From: Phaeosaccion multiseriatum
Lineage: Eukaryota; Ochrophyta, other classes
DNA length: 64,000 nt
NCBI GenBank assembly: GCA_965112735.1
Contig: OZ218960.1
Location: forward strand, 124,001-188,000
Direction of reading: 5' to 3'
In this document: in pieces, positions 46,326-55,423 of the stretch
Numbering within the stretch: position 1 is the stretch's first letter
Layout: each line of letters begins with the position of its first letter
The notes under the pieces: generated by a model
Told to the model about the DNA's origin: nothing
The model's database searches: none
Seen by the model: only the letters and a program-made list of their open reading frames with translations
Translations under genes and position numbers: made by a program

Positions 46326-46580
46326 CTTGGCCGGTCTTGCGTTCTCTCTCTGTCTTTTTTTTCGATCGTGTGTGTGTCTCTCTCTCGTCTCTCTCTCGTC
46401 TCGCGTGTGCTCTCCTCTGTCTTCCTCCTCTTTCTCTTCCTCCGCTTTCACGGGATTTATAGAAAGGGACTGTCTACTGCCATCTACCTTTGACTTACTG
46501 GACCTTACGACGCCCTGCCCCGAGTCGACCCGAGGGCCCCGAGGAAGGGGAGGAGTCCATGAGTAAAAACACATCCATCA

Positions 46581-47254
46581 TCAGCCCCAGACACGCCTAG
46601 CGGCCAAGGCCGCTCGGCCTTCGGCCACTCTAGGCCGCTCACTTTTCAGTCCTAGGCAGGCTCCCCGTGACCGCGGGCGCGTGCGTGCCTGGCGCCGCCC
46701 AGCCAGTGGCTAAGTGGCAGCAGCATACCTGTAAGCATGCACTCCTCGCAGGGCAGGCGAGGCAGAAAGAGGCCACGCGGACCCGCGCACGCTACGTACA
46801 CACTCCGGGCTGGACGGCTTCACAGCGCTGCAGGGCGACGACGATGATGCGGACTTCTTTCATGATTGGTCTCTCGGCACTCAGCCAAGTCATCGGCCTG
46901 GCTGCTACGAGCAGGTTAGGCCATCAGGACACGTCAAGATTAATGTGGAGAGGGATTCGCTCGCGGGGGCGGGAGGGGAGCAGGCGAGCTTGTATCACTC
47001 GTAAGATGAGGAGTCCGAGGTGTGGAGAGAATAGATGGATCTCGATATATGTCGCGCTCAGAGCAGAGGTGGTGGGCCCCGGGATGGAGGGCGAAGCGAT
47101 CTAAGCTTCTTTACTTTCTTTTGACTTCAATACTTTACGAGACATTTGGGCGTGCTCCGAGCCAGCCCAGGGGCAAATCTACCCTCCGCATACGTCTGGG
47201 CCGGGACAATTTTTTAGATCGGCCAAGGCCGCTAGGCTTCTTGTCTGGGGCTGA
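46581..47254. mobile_element. Short DNA element with terminal inverted repeats (MITE-like)
   Basis: Left end TCAGCCCCAGACA (46581) and right end TGTCTGGGGCTGA (to 47254) are perfect 13-bp inverted repeats. After a 1 versus 4 base spacer both continue with GCCTAGCGGCC, then AA or TT, then GGCCG, so the inverted repeat is about 30 bp with an internal palindrome. The 674-bp interior has no intact transposase, which suggests a non-autonomous element. CATCA occurs at both flanks (46576 and 47256) but offset by one base, so a target-site duplication is not secure. The superfamily is unknown. Confidence 0.65.
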
Positions 47255-47404
47255 ACATCAGTTGCGCCACCCAGACTCGACATGCAGAGGATGAATCCGG
47301 AAGGCCCGCACAGCAGCGCAGCGCTTGCTTGCACAAAAAACTGTAGACGTCATTAAATGGATTGCGCTCTATCATCGATAGCAAGCTTTGTAGAAGGTCA
47401 GATG

Positions 47405-47458
47405 TCAACCCCTGATACATTCTCGATAGCGGATACTGTAGGGTGTATCAGGGGTTGA
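47405..47458. repeat. Perfect 15-bp inverted repeat
   Basis: TCAACCCCTGATACA at 47405-47419 and its exact reverse complement at 47444-47458, separated by 24 bp. It could form a hairpin in DNA or RNA. It lies 150 bp right of the MITE-like element. Confidence 0.85.
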
Positions 47459-48209
47459 GTCAGAGGGCTGTTGTGTGTGTGCGTGCGTGCGTGCGTGGCG
47501 ACTTTCATTACTTATAAGCCGCCATTACATAGACAGCTTGCACAGTCTCTTTACTTCTTTATAATTCGTGCATTACTTTCACTCCTTCCTGCTGCCCTGA
47601 TTACTTTGCGGTCTCCGTGCGTGTGGCAGAGTTTCATGCGTACTTCTTTAAAGTCGTGAAATAGTCTTTCCCCCGCTGCGGCTTCTCTCTGTGAGAGTGG
47701 TTTTTGTTCCAAAATCAAAACCAAAGTGGGCTTTTGGTGCAGTGGCATCTGTTGTTGCAAAGTTGTTGGTGATTACGTGCACAATTCTTCGCAAAGTGTG
47801 TTCTTAATAATTTCCTCTCTCCATTGCTAAGCTGAGCTTGCCATTGCACCTGGGGCGAAACTGCAAGGTCTCTTCGCAGCAGGGCATCTTTGAGCCTGGC
47901 ACCGGCTGCCGCACAGTTGAAGAAACGCAAGCGCACCAGAAACAAAGTTACCAACAACCACGAATGCCCGAGACGCAAGGGAATACATACACACATCTCC
48001 TTAGCTGCTGCGGCCCATTGCTTCCACCACGGCCCTATTCTTCTGAGCGCTCAACCGGGGTTTAGGTTCCTCGGCGGCGGGAGGGGGGTCTACCAGCAGG
48101 AGCGGCCAGGAGCAGCGAAAGCAGGCACACTCTAGCCTCCTCGGGGCGCATTTCCTTTGGGCCGCCGCGTGTGAAGTAAGTCTTCCCATCGGTGGGCGGG
48201 AGGGACAGC
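47459..48209. other. AT-richer intergenic region
   Basis: Less GC-rich than the rest of the window, with a (GTGC)n tract at 47475-47500. Short minus-strand open stretches at 47996-47715 and 47760-47551 overlap in different frames and could be remnants of a decayed gene; no family is recognised. Confidence 0.4.
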
Positions 48210-49109
48210 ATGTTTTCGCAGGGGCTGTCTGCGTTCAAACAATACAAGCGGGGTGGAGAGGAGCAGGAGGGTGCGCAGCAGGCCAAGCGGCGCAGGCTGG
48301 GGGATTTCATGAGCAAGAGGACGGGAGGGGGGGGGGGGGCGAGGGGCCATATTGGGCGAGTGAGTCCCGTTGCCAAGCAGCTGCAGGAAGAGGCGGCTGC
48401 TGCTGCCTCCACCGCCGCTGCTGCCGCCTCTGCCGCCGCTGATGCTCATCATCGCGCATGTGCTGCCGAGTCCGTATCGTCCCTGGTGGACGACGCAGAT
48501 CTTCAACAACTACTGAGGGGCATGCTTCAAGACCAGAAGCTTTCTGGCTGTGTGGACTCGGAGCACTTCGCCCACACAAACACCCCAACAACTCTTCCCT
48601 GTGCACCCTCGGCCCCCTCGTGCCCGAGCGCTGGGCGGCGGCGAGGAGAGGGGGCGGCGAGTCCCTGGGCCGACACGGCGGGCGATGCTGCGAGGGCGCT
48701 GCGCTGGACCAGCGCCGAGGAGGAGCAGGAGGAGGAGGAGGAGGAGGAGCTCATTGGTAGCGGCCACATGGCGATGGACGGCGACGAGCGCGCATGGTGC
48801 TCCATCTCAGCGAGGGCGAGCCCGTTCTTGGTCGGGCGCGGGCCAGACGCAGTGGGCGTGGTGACTCCTACTGCCTCTTCCTCTGCATTTATCCGCGGAG
48901 TGGGCAATGGAGTGGGCACCGCGACCACCATCTCCCCCTCTCCAGAGTACGAGGATGAGAACGAAAAGGAGTGGGGCGGCGGCATGGACGTGGACGAGTC
49001 GTCCCTTGACGGCTTCGACGGCCCCCGCTCAGACCACAGCCGCAGCAGTAGCCGCAGCAGCAGCACTTTTGGCAACCCATCCGCGTTCTGTTCCATTGAC
49101 GAATGGTAA
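48210..49109 (+). CDS. Unknown nuclear-type protein
   Basis: Single-exon frame of 299 aa from ATG 48210. Not recognised. The N-terminus is basic with a possible nuclear localisation signal (QAKRRRLGDFMSKR). An Ala-rich stretch and a helical segment (SVSSLVDDADLQQLLRGMLQ) follow. The second half is acidic and Ser-rich (AWCSISARASPFLVGRG, SSSAFIRGVGNGVG, MDVDESSLDGFDG) and ends CSIDEW. A longer frame exists on the opposite strand, but this one has the more protein-like composition. The neighbouring gene downstream on the same strand is CDC20, 1.7 kb away. Confidence 0.5.
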   Translation: MFSQGLSAFKQYKRGGEEQEGAQQAKRRRLGDFMSKRTGGGGGARGHIGRVSPVAKQLQEEAAAAASTAAAAASAAADAHHRACAAESVSSLVDDADLQQLLRGMLQDQKLSGCVDSEHFAHTNTPTTLPCAPSAPSCPSAGRRRGEGAASPWADTAGDAARALRWTSAEEEQEEEEEEELIGSGHMAMDGDERAWCSISARASPFLVGRGPDAVGVVTPTASSSAFIRGVGNGVGTATTISPSPEYEDENEKEWGGGMDVDESSLDGFDGPRSDHSRSSSRSSSTFGNPSAFCSIDEW

Positions 49110-50781
49110 CCCGGCGCTTCAGTAGCAGGAGGAGGAGGAGGAGGAGGAGGAGGCAACAACTGCGTCAACAACAACATCATCAACAACAACGACGACGACG
49201 ACCGCAAGAACAACATCAACGGAAGCAACACGCTACGGTCGCGACCCCGAGAGACGTCGGTGAGGGCAGGGGAGGGGTGACAAGGACGGGTCCGGTGGGA
49301 TCCGAGCAATGGCAATGTCTTTTTTGTTTTACATGCCCTACTATTCACAAACGGGGTTGATTTACTTGTTGGTACGCACCGAGTACTTATGGGAGGGGGG
49401 GGGGGGACTTTCTTTACTTTGGGGGGGGGGGGGGTACCGATATATATAAATATACGTATGTAGCAGGGAGCACTCCGTGCCCCTCTATATATGTAGCAGG
49501 GAGCACTCCCTGCCCCTCGAACTGACGCGGCGGTTGATACCTTCCCTCGATCCTCAAGGAGCGAGCGAAGGCGGAGATCGGTCGTTGTTGGTTTGGTTTT
49601 GTCGTTTTGGGTTTGGTTTTGGCGTGTTGCGCACCGTGCGGTCTCTGCTGAAAACGCGAGTCTGTCGGGTGAGAAACCGCACTTACATTTTTTTATTGAA
49701 AATACCCTTTTTCCGCGTCTGAGCGGATGAGGGAGGGAGGGGGGTGGATGCAGAAGAAGGGAAGAAAGAAGACCAGGCAACACAAGAGATGGTAGTTCAG
49801 TGTTTGTCGAGTTTTCGTGCTTTGCTACTACGAAGGTCTGGGTGGGGCTTGTGCTGTTCAAATGGCATAAGCTCGGCGCAGGGCGCTCTAAAGCACGGTT
49901 GGGTGTGGGGGAGGGGGGGAGGGGGTCGATCAAGCACGACCTGTACGATAATAAACTTGAGAAAGTATTATGGGCTGCTGCTACCGCATTGTTCGTTCTT
50001 TTTTGGTGGAGATATAATCGTTCTCTACAAGCCTCGAGAGGACCCGTCGTGCCTCCCTGTTCGTAAGCGGATGGTGCTGGGACAGTGAAAGGGTGGGACT
50101 GTCGAGGACTGGGTGTGGACGTCTGGAGGTGTGAGACAGCCAACAGCCAGACAGGCGAGGGAACGGAGCGTCTGGTGGTGGAGAGGAGGAGAAGGGGCTG
50201 GGATGGTCCTCAATGGCCTCCAGTGGAGTGGGGCGACTGCTCCTGACGTGTTTGCGGAGGCAACATGGCCTCCAGCAGCGGATGGGGCGAGGACAGGTTG
50301 AACAGGTCAGGGGAAAGGAAGGAAGAGGTACAAGAAAAGGGAAAAGGAAAAACGAAAACCCGCCCGCCGCGCGTGGGTGTGTGCGCGTTTCTTGACCCAG
50401 GGGGGAAAAGTCGTTGGCCTTTTTTTCGATTTGGCTCCACTCTTAAAAACCTTCCTCTCTCCTCAAGCAACAGCAGAGAGGGCCACAGCTCTGCTACAGC
50501 GGCTCTATCACAAAGCTTGTCAGTCTAGTGACGCCAGTGAGCGGGCCGACACCGTTGACTGTGCGGCTTTGGAGAGGAGGGAGAGGAGACAACATAGAGC
50601 AGGAGGAGCAACGGGGGGGGGGAGGGAGTGACGGGGTGGAGGAGGAGGAAGAGCAGGAGGAGGGAGGAAGGAGGCCTGCGTCAGAGGGGAACACCAACGT
50701 CTTCCTTGCTGGTCCTTTCGGCAGCCTTGGCTGCTTCGGCTTGCGGCTTCGGGCTCGCATCACTGGTCGGGCATCTCGAGC
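49110..50781. other. Long 5' flank of CDC20
   Basis: 1.67 kb without a confident gene. It holds GGA/CAA trinucleotide tracts (49123-49205), two G12-G14 runs near 49396 and 49423, a TATATA stretch at 49440-49452, and a possible short membrane-anchor reading frame ending at 50066 (LWAAATALFVLFWWRYNRSL) without an ATG. CDC20 5' UTR exons may lie here. Confidence 0.45.
49455..49519. repeat. Direct repeat pair around GCAGGGAGCACTCC
   Basis: TATGTAGCAGGGAGCACTCC followed by (G/C)TGCCCCTC occurs twice (starts about 49456 and 49489), separated by a short TATATA spacer; one mismatch. Confidence 0.85.
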
Positions 50782-52690
50782 ATGGTGACCAGAACACCGT
50801 CACGCTCGGAACTAGAGAGGGATAGTACTAGACAGCATGCGCCAGGGTCAGCAGCAGCAATAGCAGCAGGAGGGAGTGGGCCATTAGCTGGGCTGGGAAT
50901 TGCTCGTATTTCATCTCAGAGTAACCTTCCGCAGGCTTCTTCCCAGACGCACAGCGATCGCTTCATCCCCGTGAGGGGAGGCATCGACGCGGCACAGGAG
51001 ACGTACAAAAGGAACGATAGGGAAGAAGAGAATGCCGGTAGGTGAAGAGGCCAGGCGGGCACCTGTGCCGCTAACTTGGGGCTTTTATGGTGGCGAATGG
51101 TGTGCACAACAAGCACCACTCGGGGAAGGCTGGGAGGGGCGGGACGAGGGGCAAGGAGACGTTGGAGGCTGGGAAGCGAAGAGAGGCAAGATGGTGCGGC
51201 TGGGAAGATCCTCTCTGCCGCTTCATCAGTCCGTCTCCGCTCAGAGGACAACTTTGTGCATTGCATTCAATCAACACAGCAGGGGGGCGAGGTCTGTCCT
51301 CCCCTGCTCCACGGCGGCTTGTGTGGCTCACATTTTCCACTCTTCCCTTCCTCCATCCCCCCCCCTCCCTCACTTCCCCCTTTGATAGGGCCAGCAGGAT
51401 CTGCCGGATCAGGAGGGGGGCAGTGCAGCTCGGAGCACAAGAAGGCGATATCGCAGGTGCTGGGGGGGGGTGGCGGGGAGAGGGACCACCGGGTATTGGC
51501 CTTTAGGAACAAGGCACCCGCCCCCGCCGAGGGCCACACCAACAACCTCAAAGTGCTGTACAGCCAAAATAGGAACAAGAGCGGCAGCTCCAGTCAGGTA
51601 CGCAGGCGCTACTGCCACTGCGACTGCCTCGGAGACATGCAACCCCTCGCCTCTCTGCCCTTCCCTGCCCTCTCTCTCTCTGTCCATATCCCTCCACATC
51701 CCTTCCTCTCTCTCTCTCCGTGTGTGTGTGTGTGTGCGTGTTTGTATCTCCCCCTCTCCCTCGTCCTCGCTCTCTACTCTTCACCCACTCACTCGCATTG
51801 TGGCCCTCCCGCAAGGATCCTACATTCGTCTCAATCGCTGCATTTTTCTCCCTCCCGCCCGCCCACCCCCGTCCGCTTCTCTAACATGTCTATCCACAGG
51901 CGTCCCGCAACATCCGCAGCGCCCCAGTCCGCGTCCTTGACGCCCCCGACATCCTCGACGATTACTACCTCAACCTCCTCTCCTGGGGCCCCAACGATCA
52001 GCTCGCGGTGGCTCTGTGGGACACCGTGTACCTCTGGAATGTAAGCTTTGCCAGTGCTTCGTGTAGGCCTAGGCAAAGCTCTAACCCCTGTGTGAGCATG
52101 TATGTCTAACCAAACCCCAGCCTGCTGCCAGACCTGTCTGCCTATAGCACTCGCTGACTCTTTCCCTGCACCCTCCTCCTGCTGCTGTATCACCAACTGC
52201 TGCAGGCGAGCGACGGGAGCATAGCGGAGCTGTTTGCCCTGGAGGGGGAAGAGGACTACATCACCTCAGTGGAGTGGACGCAGCCCGGTGGAGGGGCACA
52301 CCTCGCGGTAGGCACAGCGTCCGCCCAGACACAGCTGTGGGACTGCGACCGGCAGAGGATGGTGAGGAGGGGGTGTGGGGTGGGACAGCAGTGGCGAGAA
52401 GTTTCGATATGGACTCCATTGATGGTGTTGGACATTGACAAGGTCACATGAACTGAAAACTGAAAACTGAGAAGCAGTGGCAGGTACAGGATGGCAATGG
52501 ATGGAGGAGTCTCCCCCCATCGACAGGACGGGCCAAGGGGGGCGTGGGGATACGACGGAGAGGAGCGTAGGATGGCAGTGGATGGAGCAGCACCGTAGAC
52601 AGGGCGGGAGGAGGGGACAGGGCAGCGGACAACAAGTTCCAAACAAGAAGCGACGCAAAGCAGAGCCCGAAAGCTCTCTTCTCTTCTCTC

Positions 52691-52723
<33 letters not shown>

Positions 52724-54614
52724 GTCTATCCTTGTGTTACTCAAGCCAACTATTGGGGCGCGTGTCGCTTACTGTGCCCTCTAACTCCTTCCACACTCGT
52801 TCTTGCGCCCACCCGCCGGCCCTTCCTCCCTATCCACTGCCATCCCCCCTCCTGCCCAGCTGCGCACCATGGACGGTCACTCCAACCGCGTGTCTTGCCT
52901 TGCCTGGAATGAGCATATCGTGTCCTCCGGCTCAAGGGACAGCTCCATCGTGCAGCATGACGTGCGCGTTGGTAGGCACGCCGTCGCCAGCCTCAACGGA
53001 CACGAACAGGAGGTGCGTGGTTGTGTGGGTGTGCATGTGTGTGTACAGAACATGATGATGAGAGAATAGGGTATTGACCAGGTATTCTCTCTCTCTCTGT
53101 GTGTGTGTGTGTGTGTGCTGCCTGTGTGGTCTCTGTGTCCTGAGAACACCGCGTGAGTCCTTCAGGCGTACGTCTCTGTCTCCTACTGATGTACCTATCT
53201 ATCTATCTATCTATCCATCTATCCATCTGCCCATCTGTCTATCTTCCACAACAGGTGTGCGGCCTCAAGTGGTCCCCGGACGGCACCACCCTCGCTAGCG
53301 GCGGCAACGACAACCTCCTTAACCTTTGGGACGCAAGGGTCGCGGCAGGCACCTTCTCCGAGGAGCCAAAGTTCCGCCTCACAGCCCACCAGGTGAGGGG
53401 TATTGAAGGTGCACGAGTTGGTGCTTCATTGGGGCGGAGACGGGAGAGGAGAGGGGGTTGACACCGTCCGCTTCACTTGCTCACCCCTAACTCTTTCGTT
53501 GTCTGTGCTCCCTTGCTTGCTTGGCCCTGCTGCGGCTGCGGCTGCTGCTGCTGCTGCTACTACTTGCTGGTCTGCCTCTCGGCATATTGATTCTGCTGTT
53601 GCTATGGCTAATGCTTGACCCCAGGCCGCTGTGAAGGCCCTGGCGTGGTGTCCCTTCGAGCGAAACGTGCTCGCATCTGGAGGCGGAACGGCAGACCGAT
53701 GCATCAAATTCTGGAACTCATCGACAGGTATGGTAGGGAGAGGTATATGGGTATAAAGGCCTTGGCTCTGCGTAGGGATAGGGCTAGTACCACTGACCAA
53801 TCGTCTCCCCACACACGCCTTCCCTCATCCCCCCGCTCTTCTCTGTGGGTGCGTGTGCGACTCACAGGCGCGACGCTGAACTCCGTGGATACGGGCAGTC
53901 AGGTGTGCTCTCTGCTGTGGTCCAAAACAGAGAAGGAGCTCGTCTCCAGCCACGGATTCGCACAGAACCAGGTATGTACAGTTTCAGTGGCCGACTCTGC
54001 CCGCCCGTACGGTACCGGCCACCGCATGACTCTCCATCAGGCGATGCCGTATCGTATCGAGTGTCTTTCTGTGATGTACTTGATTTGATGCTTAGGGAGG
54101 GAGAGGGTGGGAGGGACGCGTCATGGATGGTACGGGTAGTGGAAGAGAGTACGTACATGTATATACTCTTACGTCACGCTTACGGAGAAAGAAACGTGTG
54201 TGGGAGATGGGCATTTCGCGACGAGAGAGGGAGAGCCTGAATTATTTTTGTCACTAGTCACACACTCTCCATTGGCCCATCACCCAACCAACCAACCAAC
54301 CCATGCCTCCCTGTCTGCTCGTACGCCTGTCCGCCTGTATGTCTATTTACCTGCCCACCACCTGCCCGTCAATGCCCATATGCCTCTAGCTGGCCGTGTG
54401 GAGCTACCCCTCTATGGCTCGCATCAAGGAGCTCGAGGGCCACACATCCCGAGTGCTTCACATGGCAATGTCCCCCGACGGACAGACCGTGGTCTCCGCA
54501 GCCGCAGACGAGACGCTTCGTTTCTGGCACATATTCGACGGCCCTGCCAAGAAGAAGAAGGAGAGAGGGAGACAGGCGCCCCCCAACCTGGCCAGGGCCA
54601 TGCATCTGAGATGA
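50782..54614 (+). CDS. CDC20: CDC20 (APC/C activator, WD40)
   Basis: Nine exons: 50782-51037, 51389-51597, 51900-52040, 52206-52361, 52860-53012, 53255-53392, 53625-53727, 53868-53971 and 54390-54614 (494 aa, phases consistent). CDC20 recruits substrates to the anaphase-promoting complex. The C-box DRFIPVR is in exon 1. [11 protein letters not shown] leads into the seven-blade WD40 domain: [156 protein letters not shown] and [14 protein letters not shown]. The [10 protein letters not shown] form indicates CDC20 rather than CDH1. The protein ends RAMHLR, with Leu-Arg instead of the usual Ile-Arg tail, and its last codons lie in a tandem repeat. Confidence 0.95.
52181..52205 (+). repeat. Cassette-1 copy forming a CDC20 3' splice site
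   Basis: GCTGTATCACCAACTGCTGCAG ends exactly at the acceptor of CDC20 exon 4 (exon starts 52206), confirmed by the WD40 reading frame on both sides. Confidence 0.9.
52486..52859 (+). repeat. Cassette-2 copies in CDC20 intron 4
   Basis: GGATGGCAATGGATGG at 52489, GGATGGCAGTGGATGG at 52570 and, in the opposite orientation, TATCCACTGCCATCCCCCCT at 52831, which ends nine bases before the acceptor CAG at 52859. Confidence 0.85.
54375..54389 (+). repeat. Cassette-3 copy forming a CDC20 3' splice site
   Basis: CCCATATGCCTCTAG ends exactly at the acceptor of the last CDC20 exon (54390). Confidence 0.9.
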
Positions 54615-54886
54615 CGGGGGGGATGGCAGTGTACGGCCATGCATCTGAGATGACGGGGGGGATGGCAGTGGACAAGGGCCATGCATCTGAGATGACGGGG
54701 GGGATGGCAGTGTACGGCCATGCATCTGAGATGACGGAGGGGATGGCAGTGTACGGCCATGCATCTGAGATGACGGGGGGGATGGCAGTGGACGGCCATG
54801 CATCTGAGATGACGGGGGGGATGGCAGTGTACGGCCATGCATCTGAGATGACGGGGGGGGGATGGCAGTGGACGAGCCGGAGATAA
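54596..54886 (+). repeat. 39-bp minisatellite spanning the CDC20 stop codon
   Basis: About seven tandem copies of a 39-bp unit (GGCCATGCATCTGAGATGAC, a G-run, then a cassette-2 core GATGGCAGTG). The first copy supplies the CDC20 C-terminal residues and TGA at 54612. Copies differ mainly by GTGTAC versus GTGGAC ends. Confidence 0.92.
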
Positions 54887-55423
54887 GCGCATGAGTAGGA
54901 GAGAGACAGAGGGGGGGCGAACGCATGAGATGGAGGCACGCTGCGTGGATCGGACAGGGAGTAGAGAAGGAGGGCGGGGTGGAGGTTTTGAAGAGCTTTG
55001 CTTGGGAGGTGAAACGTCTGTCCTGTCCGTCTCTGCTTGATTTGATTCATTCGGCGCGGCGGGAGCAGAGCACTGCAGCAGGGCGTTCACGTTTGGCTTA
55101 CATCATGTAACTGTAACTAACAAACAACTAACTGGACACTAAACTAATACAATCTTTAGATGATGATTCGCAATCGACCGGCCTTCTTCGCCTTCACGCC
55201 TTTAGGACATACGACTGACGCCTGCCTGCCTGCCCCCCTGAGGTGAATAAATTGAATCAATTAACCAGTTATGTGGGTTCTGGCACTCTCCCTCTCTCAA
55301 TCAATCAAAATATACATAGAAGGCTCTGCCTGTCTGCCTGTCTGTTTGTCTGCCTGTCTGTCTGCCTGTCTCTCTTGTGTGTTTTTCTCTCTCTGCCCAT
55401 ACGCCTCTACTGTATGCCTCCAT
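54887..55423. other. Convergent spacer (CDC20 / NFS1)
   Basis: 3' flanks with (CTGT/CTGC)n at 55325-55375 and a variant cassette 3 (CCCATACGCCTCTA at 55396). No gene is seen. Confidence 0.55.

Noticed and set aside
47551-47996. hAT or other transposase remnant on the minus strand
   Set aside because: Two short overlapping frames in different phases with no recognisable catalytic or dimerisation motif; not enough to call.
48527-50143. 538-codon open frame on the minus strand antisense to the 48210-49109 gene
   Set aside because: It begins at a TTG with no ATG in a good context, is Pro/Ser/Leu-rich as expected for the complement of GGA/GGC-rich sequence, crosses G-runs and a direct repeat, and matches no family. 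The plus-strand frame looks more protein-like.
54200-54886. Plus-strand frame with repeated [13 protein letters not shown]
   Set aside because: It is a second frame through the last CDC20 exon and the 39-bp repeat; CDC20 WD40 motifs fix the true frame.
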